In this document: in pieces, positions 1 through 10,142 of the stretch
Position numbering within the stretch: the stretch's first letter is position 1
How the letters are laid out: each line of letters begins with the position of its first letter
NCBI RefSeq assembly: GCF_963576615.1
Contig: NC_088709.1
Coordinates: forward strand, 14,514,764-14,578,763
Source: Watersipora subatra
Lineage: Eukaryota; Bryozoa; Gymnolaemata; Cheilostomatida; Watersiporidae
Length of the DNA stretch: 64,000 bases
Direction of reading: 5' to 3'
Made by a program: the position numbers and the translations under genes
Notes under the pieces: generated by a model
What the model was told of the DNA's origin: nothing
Database searches by the model: none
Seen by the model: the letters and a program-made list of their open reading frames with translations, nothing else

Positions 1-257
1 TGTATGTAGCTTAGTACATACACATTAACACGATCCTATCATGCCACACACCCATTTGTCTTTGTAATCTCTCAGCACTCACTATCCTCCTATACTAAAT
101 AGAGATTCCAATGTTATCAGCTATTGGACTAGCTTAACCCATATCAATTTAAAGGGCAATCAAACAAACATTGACAGCCCAAGCACACTCGATCAGTTAC
201 TTGTCAGGGCAGTTGAACAAATCAACTCTACTAGTAGTAAAGCCATCAACTTTCAAA

Positions 258-1616
258 ATGGTTGAAGGAGCCTACTGGCAGCTTCTGCACTATTCCATCC
301 ATCTTATAGCATACTTCATTCTCAGCTGCTGTCAGAGTCTCTCCTGGAGGATTACTGGAGTGCATAGACATATAGTGGCTAGCAGGAATTCAGAGAATTA
401 TGGAACATCAGCTCAACTTCTTAAAGTGTGGTCAAGGTCAAGGATGCTGCATCCAATAATACCGCAGTTACGTCACTTCTTAACTTCTCATGTGAAGTTT
501 GTACATCCAGAATTCGCTCTACAAAGACACATCGCGATACTGAGTGTTAGCAAAGAATATGTATTGTTTAGTGTACCTAGGAGAGATGTTGATGTTTATG
601 ATATGAACAGATGGTCATTTTTATTTGATGCTGTGTTTGAAGAAGCGGAGTACATCCTTGTGATGCCAACAGTCTCATTCAATAAGTTAGCCTCATCCAT
701 TCCTCCGACTAAAGCCAAAGTTCTGTGGATATACCATACAGGAAGGTGCGGCTCTACAGCCTTAGCCCAAGTTTTCAACTCTCTCCCTGATGCTGTGGCA
801 ATGTCAGAGCCTATGACTTTTACAGCTTTACTTCACTCCTTTAGGGACTACAAACTCTCTAATAAGCATGACGTAAGAACAATTAAACAGTATCGCACGC
901 TGTTCCACAGTCTTGTTCGCATGACCTTGAAGCCATCCTTAAAGCATGCTGATATTATTACCATTAAATCAGCACCTTTGAACGCATTCGCTGATTTTGA
1001 CTTGATGACGGAGATGTTCCCACAAATAAAGATAATATTTATGTATAGAGATGTGATGCCACAGGTAACTTCATTATATAAGGCCATCGAAGGACAGGAA
1101 CTAGCAACCACAATAAGCAGCCTAATTGCAGGTAGCGCTTTGCTGTCTAAATTGTTTCCCAAAGTAACATCCATAAACTCAGAATATAATCGCTGCTATT
1201 TAACCAGAGAGCATGCTCAGTGGATGGCATGCAAAGAGGTTAGTTCACCCCTTACTTTGTTTGCTGCATTTGTCATGAGCTATGCCGAGTCTTGCCACCA
1301 TTATAGAGACATCGTGAGACAGCACGGCTCTTCTATTCCAGCTTTCAAGTTTGAGAAGTTCATGTCTGAGAAGAAAAAACATTTCTCAATTTTGTTCCAA
1401 TTAATTGAAGTAGAGTTCACAGAGAAATTATGGTTTGTAATTCAGAATGCTCTTGAATTAGACAGTCAACTGAAATCATTTGTAAGTCGGGAAAAAGTTT
1501 CTAATCACATTGTGAGGATAACTCCCGAGATGATTGATGACGCTAATGATTGCTTAAAGTTCTTTAACTTACCAAAATGGGGAGAAGCAATAATACTCCC
1601 AAACACTGTGTTATAA
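258..1616 (+). CDS. Sulfotransferase-like protein, probable type II membrane enzyme
   Basis: Single open exon. The frame is open from 171, but the first ATG is at 258 in a good context (caaaATGg), giving about 452 residues. A hydrophobic stretch near residues 8-26 (LLHYSIHLIAYFILSCCQ) looks like a signal anchor, so a Golgi lumenal enzyme is likely. Around residues 160-170 the motif YHTGRCGSTALAQ fits the 5'-phosphosulfate-binding loop of PAPS-dependent sulfotransferases. Near residue 260, FMYRDVMPQVTS fits the 3'-phosphate-binding strand/helix with its Arg and Ser. The family moves sulfate from PAPS to a carbohydrate or other acceptor; the acceptor here cannot be told. There are no frameshifts. 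An upstream 5' exon is possible because the open frame runs back before the ATG. An AATAAA lies about 150 nt past the stop. Confidence 0.72.
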   Translation: MVEGAYWQLLHYSIHLIAYFILSCCQSLSWRITGVHRHIVASRNSENYGTSAQLLKVWSRSRMLHPIIPQLRHFLTSHVKFVHPEFALQRHIAILSVSKEYVLFSVPRRDVDVYDMNRWSFLFDAVFEEAEYILVMPTVSFNKLASSIPPTKAKVLWIYHTGRCGSTALAQVFNSLPDAVAMSEPMTFTALLHSFRDYKLSNKHDVRTIKQYRTLFHSLVRMTLKPSLKHADIITIKSAPLNAFADFDLMTEMFPQIKIIFMYRDVMPQVTSLYKAIEGQELATTISSLIAGSALLSKLFPKVTSINSEYNRCYLTREHAQWMACKEVSSPLTLFAAFVMSYAESCHHYRDIVRQHGSSIPAFKFEKFMSEKKKHFSILFQLIEVEFTEKLWFVIQNALELDSQLKSFVSREKVSNHIVRITPEMIDDANDCLKFFNLPKWGEAIILPNTVL

Positions 1617-1761
1617 TCACTAAGTGTGTGGGTAGACAGGCTACTACATGCTGGTGATTGGGATGCCTCATTTTAAACCGACTCTAAGAACCTTCCTTTG
1701 AGTCCCATCATCCTTCTATGAATTATAGATTATCTGAAGCTATGCTTGTTTTTTTTTAGAT

Positions 1762-1767
1762 AATAAA
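1762..1767 (+). promoter_or_regulatory. Polyadenylation signal for the sulfotransferase-like gene
   Basis: Consensus AATAAA about 145 nt after the stop codon in an AT-rich 3' region, the first good signal downstream. Position and sequence only; no cleavage site can be seen. Confidence 0.45.
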
Positions 1768-2151
1768 TAATGCTGTTTTTTATTATTTTGCATGTTGATG
1801 GTATTCAATGTCTTTGAGGTTTTTAGTACATGTTAGCAGCCTCATGAAGCCACAAACTTTTAATTAAAAATTATTTTCTCACGTCTACTTGCGAAGAAGA
1901 TCTTTTTACCAAACATGAAGATAAAGCATCATATGTAAAAAGACAGAGGTGTAATCTGCGAGTTTGTGGTTTTTTGTTAGAATGGCGATTAATCTGGTGC
2001 CAATGTTGTTCACATATATTCACTTATAATTTGCCACTCTATGCGATCAATTGCCCTTGTTATCCTTGAGCAAAATTCACTTTGATTTTTTGGATGTCAT
2101 TCAAATAATAGAAACCAAAAATAATAAAAGTTTTGTAATATACATGTTTAT

Positions 2152-2154
<3 letters not shown>

Positions 2155-2222
<68 letters not shown>
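2155..2222. repeat. (TA)n microsatellite
   Basis: Uninterrupted TA dinucleotides. Translated frames across it give only Ile-Tyr runs and are not genes. It lies just left of the hammerhead palindrome, and a second TA tract lies just right of it. Confidence 0.95.
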
Positions 2223-2226
<4 letters not shown>

Positions 2227-2336
2227 CTAAAAGCAAGTGCAAAAGCATATAAAAAGAGAACTCTACACTAAAAACCTAAAAGATTATTAGTGGAGTATGA
2301 AATATTTGAAAAATTATTGCGGAAAAAGTAAACTTT

Positions 2337-2394
2337 TAGTATTTGCGTTACAAATTTGTTTCGTGCGGAGCACTCATCAGACGCGATTGTACTA
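2337..2394 (-). ncRNA. Hammerhead ribozyme (type I-like), minus strand mirror copy
   Basis: Exact mirror of the plus-strand motif across the palindrome, with CTGATGA, GTGC/GCAC stem II and GAAAC all intact when read on the minus strand. The two ribozymes are therefore head to head and transcribed outward. A read-through transcript of either strand contains one ribozyme plus its full antisense. Confidence 0.8.
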
Positions 2395-2400
2395 AAATTT

Positions 2401-2458
2401 TAGTACAATCGCGTCTGATGAGTGCTCCGCACGAAACAAATTTGTAACGCAAATACTA
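2401..2458 (+). ncRNA. Hammerhead ribozyme (type I-like), plus strand
   Basis: All conserved parts are present in order: stem I 5' strand (outer TAGTA 2401-2405, inner GCGT 2411-2414), core CTGATGA 2415-2421, stem II GTGC/GCAC with loop TCC (2422-2432), GAAAC 2433-2437, a very short stem III (AC/GT around AAATTT), the cleavage triplet GTA at 2444-2446, then stem I 3' strand (ACGC 2447-2450 and TACTA 2454-2458) pairing with the 5' strand. The tiny palindromic stem III is typical of metazoan retrozyme and Penelope-type hammerheads, which often act as dimers. The fold is read by hand and activity is untested. Confidence 0.82.
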
Positions 2459-2489
2459 AAAGTTTATTTTTTCCGCAATAATTTTTCAA

Positions 2490-2522
2490 ATATATATATA
2501 TATAGATATATATATATAGGCC

Positions 2523-2572
<50 letters not shown>
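2490..2572. repeat. (TA)n microsatellite with interruptions
   Basis: TA dinucleotides broken by short inserts near 2505 and 2518-2527. It flanks the right arm of the hammerhead palindrome. Confidence 0.93.
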
Positions 2573-2576
<4 letters not shown>

Positions 2577-2632
2577 TAGGGGAGTCAAAGATATAATATC
2601 TGGAGGTGGAGATTGGGCTCACTCACAAATAA

Positions 2633-2966
2633 AAGGAACATCTGGACTGCTTTGCATTACCTGTGTGGGACACAGTCTATAATTATCAACTCGGCTTAGC
2701 TGAGTGTATAAAAGGAACATCCGGACTGCTTTGCATTACCTGTGTGGGACACAGAGTCTATAATTATCAACTCGGCTTAGCTGAGTGTATAAAAGGAACA
2801 TCCGGACTGCTTTGCATTACCTGTGTGGGACACAGAGTCTATAATTATCAACTCGGCTTAGCTGAGTGTATAAAAGGAACATCCGGACTGCTTTGCATTA
2901 CCTGTGTGGGAGACAGAGTCTATAATTATCAACTCGGCTTAGCTGAGTGTATAAAAGGCCTATTGA
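2633..2966 (+). repeat. 81-bp tandem repeat, about four units
   Basis: Four near-identical units with an 81-bp period, seen from the TATAATTATC mark at 2678, 2759, 2840 and 2921. The first unit lacks two bases (cacag-tct). Each unit holds a short inverted repeat, ACTCGGC-tta-GCTGAGT. As 81 is a multiple of three, one frame stays open across the array (27-residue repeats), but nothing suggests it is translated. Confidence 0.93.
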
Positions 2967-3642
2967 GTTTGTATCACTAAGAAGCAGGCAAACACCAAAC
3001 TGAATCTGCTCGGCAGCACCAGCATTTTTATCAGTCAGTACTTCTGTCGGTGCGGTAGAAATACACATCTCTGTCCAGTTTTAAAGCATACCTAAAATTT
3101 GCTGATTAGGATTGTACTAAGTGATAAGCAATTAAAAAAAGATCGATTTTATAGACCTAACAAGTTCATAACACGCTCACCCCAGTTGAATTTTGATTAT
3201 AAATTTGAATATACTTCAGTCACAGCTTAGTGATATTTCCTGAAAGACTCAATTCTTGTCGGCAAATTGACCCAAATTGAAAGATAGAATTATAATTTGA
3301 GTTTGGTGCTCAATACTTAAAATGTTTATTTGCAGAAAATTCTAATAAAAGATTTTAAAATTATGGATTGTTTTTTTGCATACAAGCATAACAGAAAAAA
3401 AGCAGAGAATTTGTACAAACAGCTAAGAATTTTTAGTTTAGGGGAGATATGTAAACTACTAATATGTGTTATGATTGGTCTATAAACATACTCAGTATCT
3501 TTAATAATGTTAACCACCTGATCACAAAATTGAGAGCTAATATAAATTGTAGAAATAATAAAAATAGTAATTTTTGAGAGCAGAAGACGGACATTATTTT
3601 GAAATTAATGCATATATAAAATCTTAGTAAACACGGTATTAC

Positions 3643-3787
3643 CCAGAGTGCTCAGCATTGAAGACATCAGTATCCACACAAGGTCAAAGGAAACACTTGT
3701 GACAACCAACAATAAAAACGAAGGGAAATGAAGTATCAGAATCAGAACACCTCCCAACACAGAGAGGCCTTTATAAGTCAGATATAA
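3643..3787 (-). pseudogene. Lone divergent 7TM-receptor exon (TM6-TM7 type)
   Basis: A 145-nt open segment bounded by a good acceptor (GTGCAG) and donor (G|GTAATA), phase 0 in and phase 1 out. It encodes two hydrophobic helices, containing GGVLILILHFPSFLLLVV and WILMSSMLSTLG. Length, splice phases and helix spacing match the TM6-TM7 exon of the receptor genes at 18177-18318 and 30264-30405, although residue identity is low. I found no neighbouring exons, so it is either a relic or part of a very divergent paralogue. Confidence 0.42.
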
Positions 3788-4166
3788 CTGCACATTTATA
3801 TGAAACTTAGTAAGCTCTCAAAAGGTTCCACATAATTATAATAACATATGTTAGACAGTTGGGGCTGATTCATGTTCATTTGGAACATCTTCTATTTATC
3901 TTTGCTATTCATTTGTAAACTATCTATCATTTCTCTGAGGGATTAATATCTGATCTTTGATATTATTCGGCTAAAAATGTAGCGGAGGAGTTTGTGTCCA
4001 TTTTGTCATCATCAGTTTTAGTTTTAAAGCCTGAGGTTGGACTTGGTGAAAGTGTAAACTGAATGTGTTTAAATTGTACGATTATTTCAGGTCCACTGTC
4101 GAGTTAGCATCACTTTCTGGGCCTAAACAATCAGTTACTTACTAATTTCTAGAATAAGTTATTGCA

Positions 4167-4535
4167 AAGTACTTCTATGTTTAATATTAGGTACTTCTAT
4201 GTACATTGTGAGGTATTTTTATGTATGTCGTGAGGTACATCTCTGTGTATTAGGAAATATTTTATACATATTGTTAGGTACTTCTGTTTATATTGTGAGG
4301 CACTTCTATGTTTATTGTGAAGTACTTCTATATTTAATGTTGAACACTCCTATGTTTATTGTGAGGTACTTCTATGTATGTTGTGAACTACATCTATGTG
4401 TATTGGGAAATATTTCTATATATAAAGTAAGGTACATCTCTGTATATTGTGAAGTATATCTCTGTGTATTGTGTAGTAACTCTATGTTTATTGTGAAGTA
4501 ACTCTATGTTTATTGTGAACTGCTTTTATGTAGTG
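4167..4535. repeat. Degenerate ~21-bp minisatellite
   Basis: Variants of ggtacttctatgtttattgt repeated with drift over about 370 bp, roughly 17 units. The frames that stay open across it are by-products of the period. Confidence 0.85.
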
Positions 4536-5444
4536 AAAGCCATCTCACCATTGCTAAAAAAATGTCTTGTAATGTTTAGTGGTGCAAACTATGTAGTTGT
4601 ATTGCAATATTCTGCCTGTGTGTACTTGACACAACTGGGGTGAGCAAGAATAGTCTGCCTCAGGAATAAGCTAAAGTTTTATATTTGAAGATCTCACAAC
4701 ATTGAAGACAATATTCTAATACAACAATTTGTTTAGTGGAGTCGCTAATCATTCTCGCCTACGCAGAACATTGGTTCGAATTAACAAGGTCAAACAGAGA
4801 TTAAACTAGGGATGAGATCTATTTTGAGATATGTCAGTCTTTGTAGATATATATGATTATAAGAATGTAGTGTTGCAGTTACCTCTATTGCATGTACTTA
4901 TATACATGAAATCATGTTATTTTATGCCAAGATGTGAGGGTTTTCAATCACACAAACTCACAAAAGTGGTTAGGGTTTAGCAACAGGAATAATCTGTCCC
5001 AACAAGCCTTTATCAAAGAGAGTGAAAGTAGACTGAATGATAGAAATTTGAGGTTCCTGAGCTCCGGCGAGCGTAGGCAAAATCCCTCAATTCTCACAAC
5101 CAGGGAAGAAGTGGTATTGACAAATTGCTCTTCTGAAAGGAAGCTTGGGCTATGGTTCATGACCTAGACTTGCTGGTATGATCCATGAACCTGATGATTT
5201 ATATCCACATTTGCTTAAGTGTAAAACAACATCACCATTGATTAATTTACTTTGGTTTACCATTAATTTAATTTGATTAATTACTTTTGTATTTGATTAC
5301 AATAGTGTACCGAAGAGAGTGATAAAGTGTAAGGCTACACTAGAGAATGGTGAGCATTCCATTATTCCACCAAATCAATTTATGCCAAAAAATCATTCTA
5401 TTTTGTATGTTTAAAGTAATTATTTAGAATTTACGATTAAATAC
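4536..5444. other. Gene-free AT-rich interval
   Basis: I see no exon, transposon end or structured repeat here. The short open frames at 4934-5167 on both strands resemble nothing known and lack coding signs. Confidence 0.5.
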
Positions 5445-5985
5445 ACACACTTTTCACAAGTGCACACACCCAAGCATCCGCGGCACGCTTTGCGTACGCC
5501 TCACTTGTCGCACAAAATGCCCACGCTGGGCACACCGCAGGCCGAGAAAAAGGTGCGCGCACTGCGTTCGTTACGCACATCGCACACTTTACAACTCACA
5601 GCACATAGTCATTATATAATGCACACCACATACAGCAGACTACACACAACACACTACACACAACATACCACACAGACACTTCCCACCTCACAGCATACCA
5701 CACATCACCCACCCCACATCACACACAACACACTACACACCTCACAGCATATCACACATTCACACACCACACATAACACATCACACACAACACTCGACAT
5801 GCCGGACAACACTTATCACACACTTCATATCACACACTATGTGCTACATATCGAACATCATAAACAAATGACCTATGTGCACACATGTGCACACACGTAC
5901 ATATGCTCACAGGCACACAGACACACGCATGCATGCACACATACATACAACACGCACACACGCACGCATGCACACACACAATGAC
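5445..5985. repeat. CA-rich simple-sequence tract
   Basis: Irregular (CA)n, CACACAACACA and related motifs over more than 500 bp. The long plus-strand frame is a His/Thr-rich product of the tract and is not a gene. Confidence 0.9.
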
Positions 5986-6233
5986 AGCGAGATTTATTAA
6001 TACACCTTAGATACTGCGACTTACATAACCACAAATAGTAACAATGTTTGATGTTACTAAGAACTAAAAAACTTTCAGATTTATTCAAAGTCATAATTTA
6101 AAAATTTACATAATTTTAAAGTAGTATTCTAAAGGCAACTTCCATTTTTAAAGTGCTACAGTCCTTATCCTTTATAAATCATTACTGGTTGATGTCCATA
6201 ATTTTAGAACAAAATAGCCTTTTACTATGATTA

Positions 6234-6605
6234 CTAGCTGTGCTCCCGGCATTGCCCGGGGAATAAAAAAGTATGGACAGAAAATTTATTTGTCTTTAAC
6301 ATATAACAACTTTTACTATTCTAACTTTCAAACTACATTTCATGAGAGAAGTTTTTTGTGTAGTTGAAATAAATTAGGAGAAAAATAAAAACAACTGTAA
6401 AGGTTTTAAAACTTTGTCAAACAACTGTAACTTCAAGCTATTAGCCTGGCACATTGCCAATGGAAAATTGCAGTAAGCTGCTAGGCTTCTAATGACAGTA
6501 CTCCATGACATTGCGTCAGCATTGTTGTCCAGCTGCAGTTATTCTAATAATAGCTATAGCCAAAATGCAGACAGACATACGACACACGGACATACTTTGA
6601 GAAAT
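6234..6605 (-). mobile_element. tRNA-like/Helitron-like dispersed repeat, copy 1
   Basis: Read on the minus strand it ends with a GC-rich hairpin and GCACAGCTAG, followed by T. The other end reads TCTCAAAGTATGTCCGTG on the minus strand. Internal sequence (acagaaaatttatttgtct, atataacaac, ctaactttcaaact) recurs in other copies at 10.1, 27.5 and 32.4 kb. No protein is encoded. Confidence 0.7.
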
Positions 6606-6799
6606 ATACATATAGAATTGAAGTAACGTTTTAAAACGGTTTGTGCTCCTAAACTATGCAGTCTATATAAAAACATCAATCATTTAAACAGTAGACTACA
6701 AGAACCATACTAAGTCATTCGTATAACTTCAAATAGAAAATGACAATTTTTGAAAAATTAGTTCAACGTGTCATTGTTTCCGTTTCTCACATCTAAAAT

Positions 6800-6862
6800 G
6801 TATTCCAGTTCCCCGCTGGACTTATCATCAAGTACTCTGTCCAGAAACCAGAACAATAAGGA
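6800..6862 (+). pseudogene. Relic of the receptor last exon (third copy)
   Basis: One frame reads MYSSSPLDLSSSTLSRNQNN. It aligns with the C-terminal exon of receptor copy A at 19751-19833 (VYVPGTPLDSPASTLPRNQN). The stop is lost and the frame runs on into unrelated sequence. Downstream sequence (tgagtgtttta near 6980) also resembles the 3' region of copy A. No other exon of this copy lies nearby, so it is a truncated third duplicate. Confidence 0.6.
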
Positions 6863-8832
6863 TAAAAAAAGATTAGCAAAGATAATGACAACAAGTGAGC
6901 TAGCAACAGCATTGAATACGTCTGCTTGTGTGTTCTCGAAATTCCCATGTACATAATCTTTCTTTACTTATTGTAGCTGAGTGTTTTATCAACACAGTTG
7001 ATGGTTTAACTGTCTGGAACACTGTAACAAAAATGAGTGTTTATGTTTAGCAACTTTATCTGTGATTCCTCAATCTAATATTATCATGTGAATACTACAG
7101 TTTTAAACGTTTGTCTCAGGATGCTATCCAACTATTTTCTAAAATGCTTGAACTAATGCAAGTTTTCACTTTCTTTATTTGAAACACGTCATAGCCCAAT
7201 TTTGGAAGAGAGAGGGCAACTCCATTTGTACAAGGCTCACGCGCTCTGCCAAATCTATTGATTTAAATGTTACTGATGCATATCTAGTGCCTGGGCTAAA
7301 AGGATTATATGTCAAGTGTAGGACACAACGTTCAGTGATGAGATAATAAAACGGTTTTTTATTTCCTTAAAGCTCTTCGAACTTAAAATGCCTTGACGAA
7401 TCAAACAGCAACATATGTACACCTAGCAACAACTAATCTAGGTCAACTCTAATAGTCTCACATATGGGGAAAAAGTTTTGAATAACAAGGAAGTTACATC
7501 GACAAGAAAAAAGTTTGAAGTAGACTTTATGCTAATGAATTATATTTGTGTTTGCCTTGACCACTTTGCTAGTAGTACCGACATTATAGTTTGCAAAAGT
7601 AGAGCTTTTTTACCAGTTTTTCTTAAATAAAGAATCATGGCCCTAGAAAATCATTACGATGCAGCTGCAAGTCTTTACCCAAGATCGGTTGTGCATAAAA
7701 GCGAGGAACTACACGTTGTAAGAACTCAGGCATTGGCATAGAATAGAAAAACTTGTCACAAACAGTTCTCACCTTTGAAAGACACAGAGGGCCTAAAAGT
7801 TGATTTGATGCGTTGCATTAGCACCTGATAAGATAGGATAACAGAGAAGGCTAGGAAGCTAATAAGGTCAAAGGTGAAAGGAAATTATAATGCTTGGTAC
7901 AAAAACTTATAGTAGGAACCAAAACCTTAAAAATATGTTAAATCACGCAACAATTTCCATGCTAACAAAAAAGACAAATGCAAAATAAAAATAGAAAGCC
8001 AATTCTGCAACTGGTAAGAAAGTTTGAAACTTGAGTAGCTAAAAGGAACAGAACTGCCATGTAAATACATATACAGTAAAACATCTATTTGACTGCCATG
8101 TAAATACATATACAGTAAAACCTCTATTTGACTGCCACTATATGTAAATACACATACAGTAAAACCTCTATTTGAATTCCACCTTTATTTGAACACCACC
8201 TCTATTTGACTGCCACTATATGTAAATACATATACAGTAAAACCTCTATTTGAATTCTACCTTTATTTGAACACCACCACTATTTGACTGCCACTATAGG
8301 AAAAAAGTTGACAAATTAAATGCCACCGTTTAATTGAATGCCCCCTCTATTTGAGCGCCACTTTGAAATTCTCTTATTTTTATGAACCTATTATAGAAAG
8401 TAATTTGTAGAAAAGTGTCCACAAAATAACTAAACAACATAAATAAAGGACTCAGTTACACCAATAACAATTAGTTCTTCTGTTGGTGCTGTTAGTATTG
8501 AAGTTCGTTTTCTAACTAACTAACGTTTTCTAACGAGCGTTTTCTAATGAACTTACGTTTTTTTTGATACTTTAAAACCAACTCCATAGCAATAGTTAAT
8601 AAATGTATCAGACTATTAGCAGTTTTGTTTAATGCATTATCAATACTTCGACTTATGTAAAAAATGGTTTACAATCATGATGGAATTTGTAAGATTGTAC
8701 TAAGCGCGCATGCGTTTTAGTACAAACTTATTTTCGCGAAAGATTTTTCAAATAGCAGCACATAAACCTTTTTCTTTGCTAAAAAGTTGTTTGGATGCTA
8801 ATGGCGAGTAGTTCAGCCGTGCAGAAAATGGG

Positions 8833-9027
8833 ATGTCAGAAAACATTGTAGAAAGCTATGAACAGCCAGAAGAAGATGAAATGTTTCCATCTGAAAGCAA
8901 CAATCAGAATGCAACCTGCTGAGCAAAGGATGCAAATATATTTGTTTTAAAAATGTTAATTTTTGTTTCTTCATGTATTGTAACTATGGTATGTTTATGT
9001 CACTTATTCTTGAGTATATGTTTGTAA
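8833..9027 (+). pseudogene. Small ORF with hydrophobic C-terminus inside the TIR element
   Basis: Unrecognised. It begins MSENIVESYEQPEEDEMF, has an internal stop, then continues in frame to a hydrophobic segment IFVSSCIVTMVCLCHLFLSI and a stop. The same architecture occurs in two other copies of the element (46017-46208 and 50005-50199, minus strand), with the IFVS-C-MV-C-LF-I pattern kept. It may once have been a short membrane-anchored or tail-anchored protein carried by the transposon. Only the 50005-50199 copy is uninterrupted. No function can be given. Confidence 0.4.
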
Positions 9028-9247
9028 CAATTGATAGATTGTTATTATTATTATATAACATATAAATTTGCAGCTTATAGCATATTATTTGATAGCATCA
9101 TTGTTGTTATCTAAACTCAGTTTACAATGGATCGATGCTCAGAACTCCTCTTCTATTGCACATAAAAAGTCAGTTTTGGCTGCAAACTGTAGCAAACATA
9201 TTAGCCAGCGCAATCAGCTTTAATATAACATTATTAAATTTATATGT

Positions 9248-9654
9248 ATAAATCTCAGTGTTTGTTTTTTTGCATTTTTGTGCACCCTTTGTCTAATTAT
9301 AGAGATTACAATCTAGCAACGAAAAATTCATATCACAGAGGACTTGATCTCAGAACCTCCTGTTCACAAAGTGACAAAATTACCCAATAAGCAACACAAG
9401 ATACAATGAATTCATTTGACAGATAGTCATTACTTTGGTTAAAATATGTATAGCCAGTCAGTGTTGCGCGCAACACCGACGGCGCTACATCACTTGCGGA
9501 GAAACGTCACTAAAGCTTGCTCTCACAGCTCTCATTAGTAAGTTTAGCAATACAGATACTGGCTTACTAAGATTAGCTAGTGGCAATTACATAACCTGTC
9601 ACTGTTTATAAGCTAGTTTTTTTAACACCCGTGCAATGCCGGACACTTGGCTAG
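9248..9654 (+). mobile_element. tRNA-like/Helitron-like repeat, copy 2
   Basis: The 3' end reads ACACCCGTGCAATGCCGG then cacttggCTAG (9651-9654) followed by T. It is shared with arm B (46783-47165, opposite strand), so it predates the duplication. The middle has a tRNA-like A/B-box region on the minus strand (GATCAAGTCC-type B box). Confidence 0.6.
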
Positions 9655-10142
9655 TATAGTTATAAATTAAAAATATGCCTTTAAATTTAGAATGCAATAG
9701 AAAATTGAAAGCTCTGCAAATTTCAACGCAGCTAGCTATACAATCATCATAGGTTAATTGTAAGCAATAGATATCAACTGGTAGAGATCTTTTCCAGCTT
9801 CCCAAAGCATATCTATTTAGAGATCTACGACAAGTTGAAGCTAAGTTATATCAGATTTATTACATCCAAAAGAGTTAATGTCGCTCCGCTTGAAGGAGTG
9901 TACAAAATATAGGCAAAATTTGCTTTGCCCATAAAAGGGTTAAATTTAGCATTCCAAAATTCTGACGAGCTATTTGAAAAACACAATGTTACCTTCTATC
10001 TTAATGTTAACTCTAATAAGACGCCACTACAGGAGAGGGATTGAAAAATTGAGCACCATGGCATTAAAATAGAGGTTTTACAGTATGTGTCTACTATACT
10101 GAGAGTTGGCCGAAAGCCAGGAGCTGATTGCTCAGTAATATA

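Larger units (their letters stand above)
2302..2493. repeat. Near-perfect palindrome, about 96 bp per arm
   Basis: The two arms are reverse complements around a centre between 2397 and 2398 (AAAA/TTTT). By eye there is one mismatch (2328 against 2467) and no spacer. Each arm carries a complete hammerhead-ribozyme sequence pointing outward. The outer ends run into TA tracts. The sequence could fold into a cruciform or a long RNA hairpin. Confidence 0.93.
8074..10083 (+). mobile_element. TA-target TIR transposon, arm A copy
   Basis: Terminal inverted repeats CAGTAAAAC(A/C)TCTATTTGA at the left and TAGAGGTTTTACAG at the right, flanked by TA at 8072-8073 and 10084-10085. The left end is multiplied: the terminus recurs near 8113, 8157 and 8230, making a small array. 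This fits the pogo/Tc1-mariner superfamily by target and termini, but no transposase frame is visible. It holds the small ORF at 8833-9027 and a nested tRNA-like repeat ending at 9654. The orthologous copy in arm B is 44752-50788. Confidence 0.68.

Noticed and set aside
2060..2588. Minus-strand ORFs with Ile-Tyr runs
   Set aside because: Translations of (TA)n microsatellites; also seen at 23595-23879 and 45716-45982.
2633..2966. CRISPR-like array
   Set aside because: The 81-bp units are contiguous with no unique spacers, in a eukaryotic setting. It is a tandem repeat.
5460..5984. 174-residue His/Thr-rich ORF
   Set aside because: Product of the CA-rich simple-sequence tract; no coding signs.
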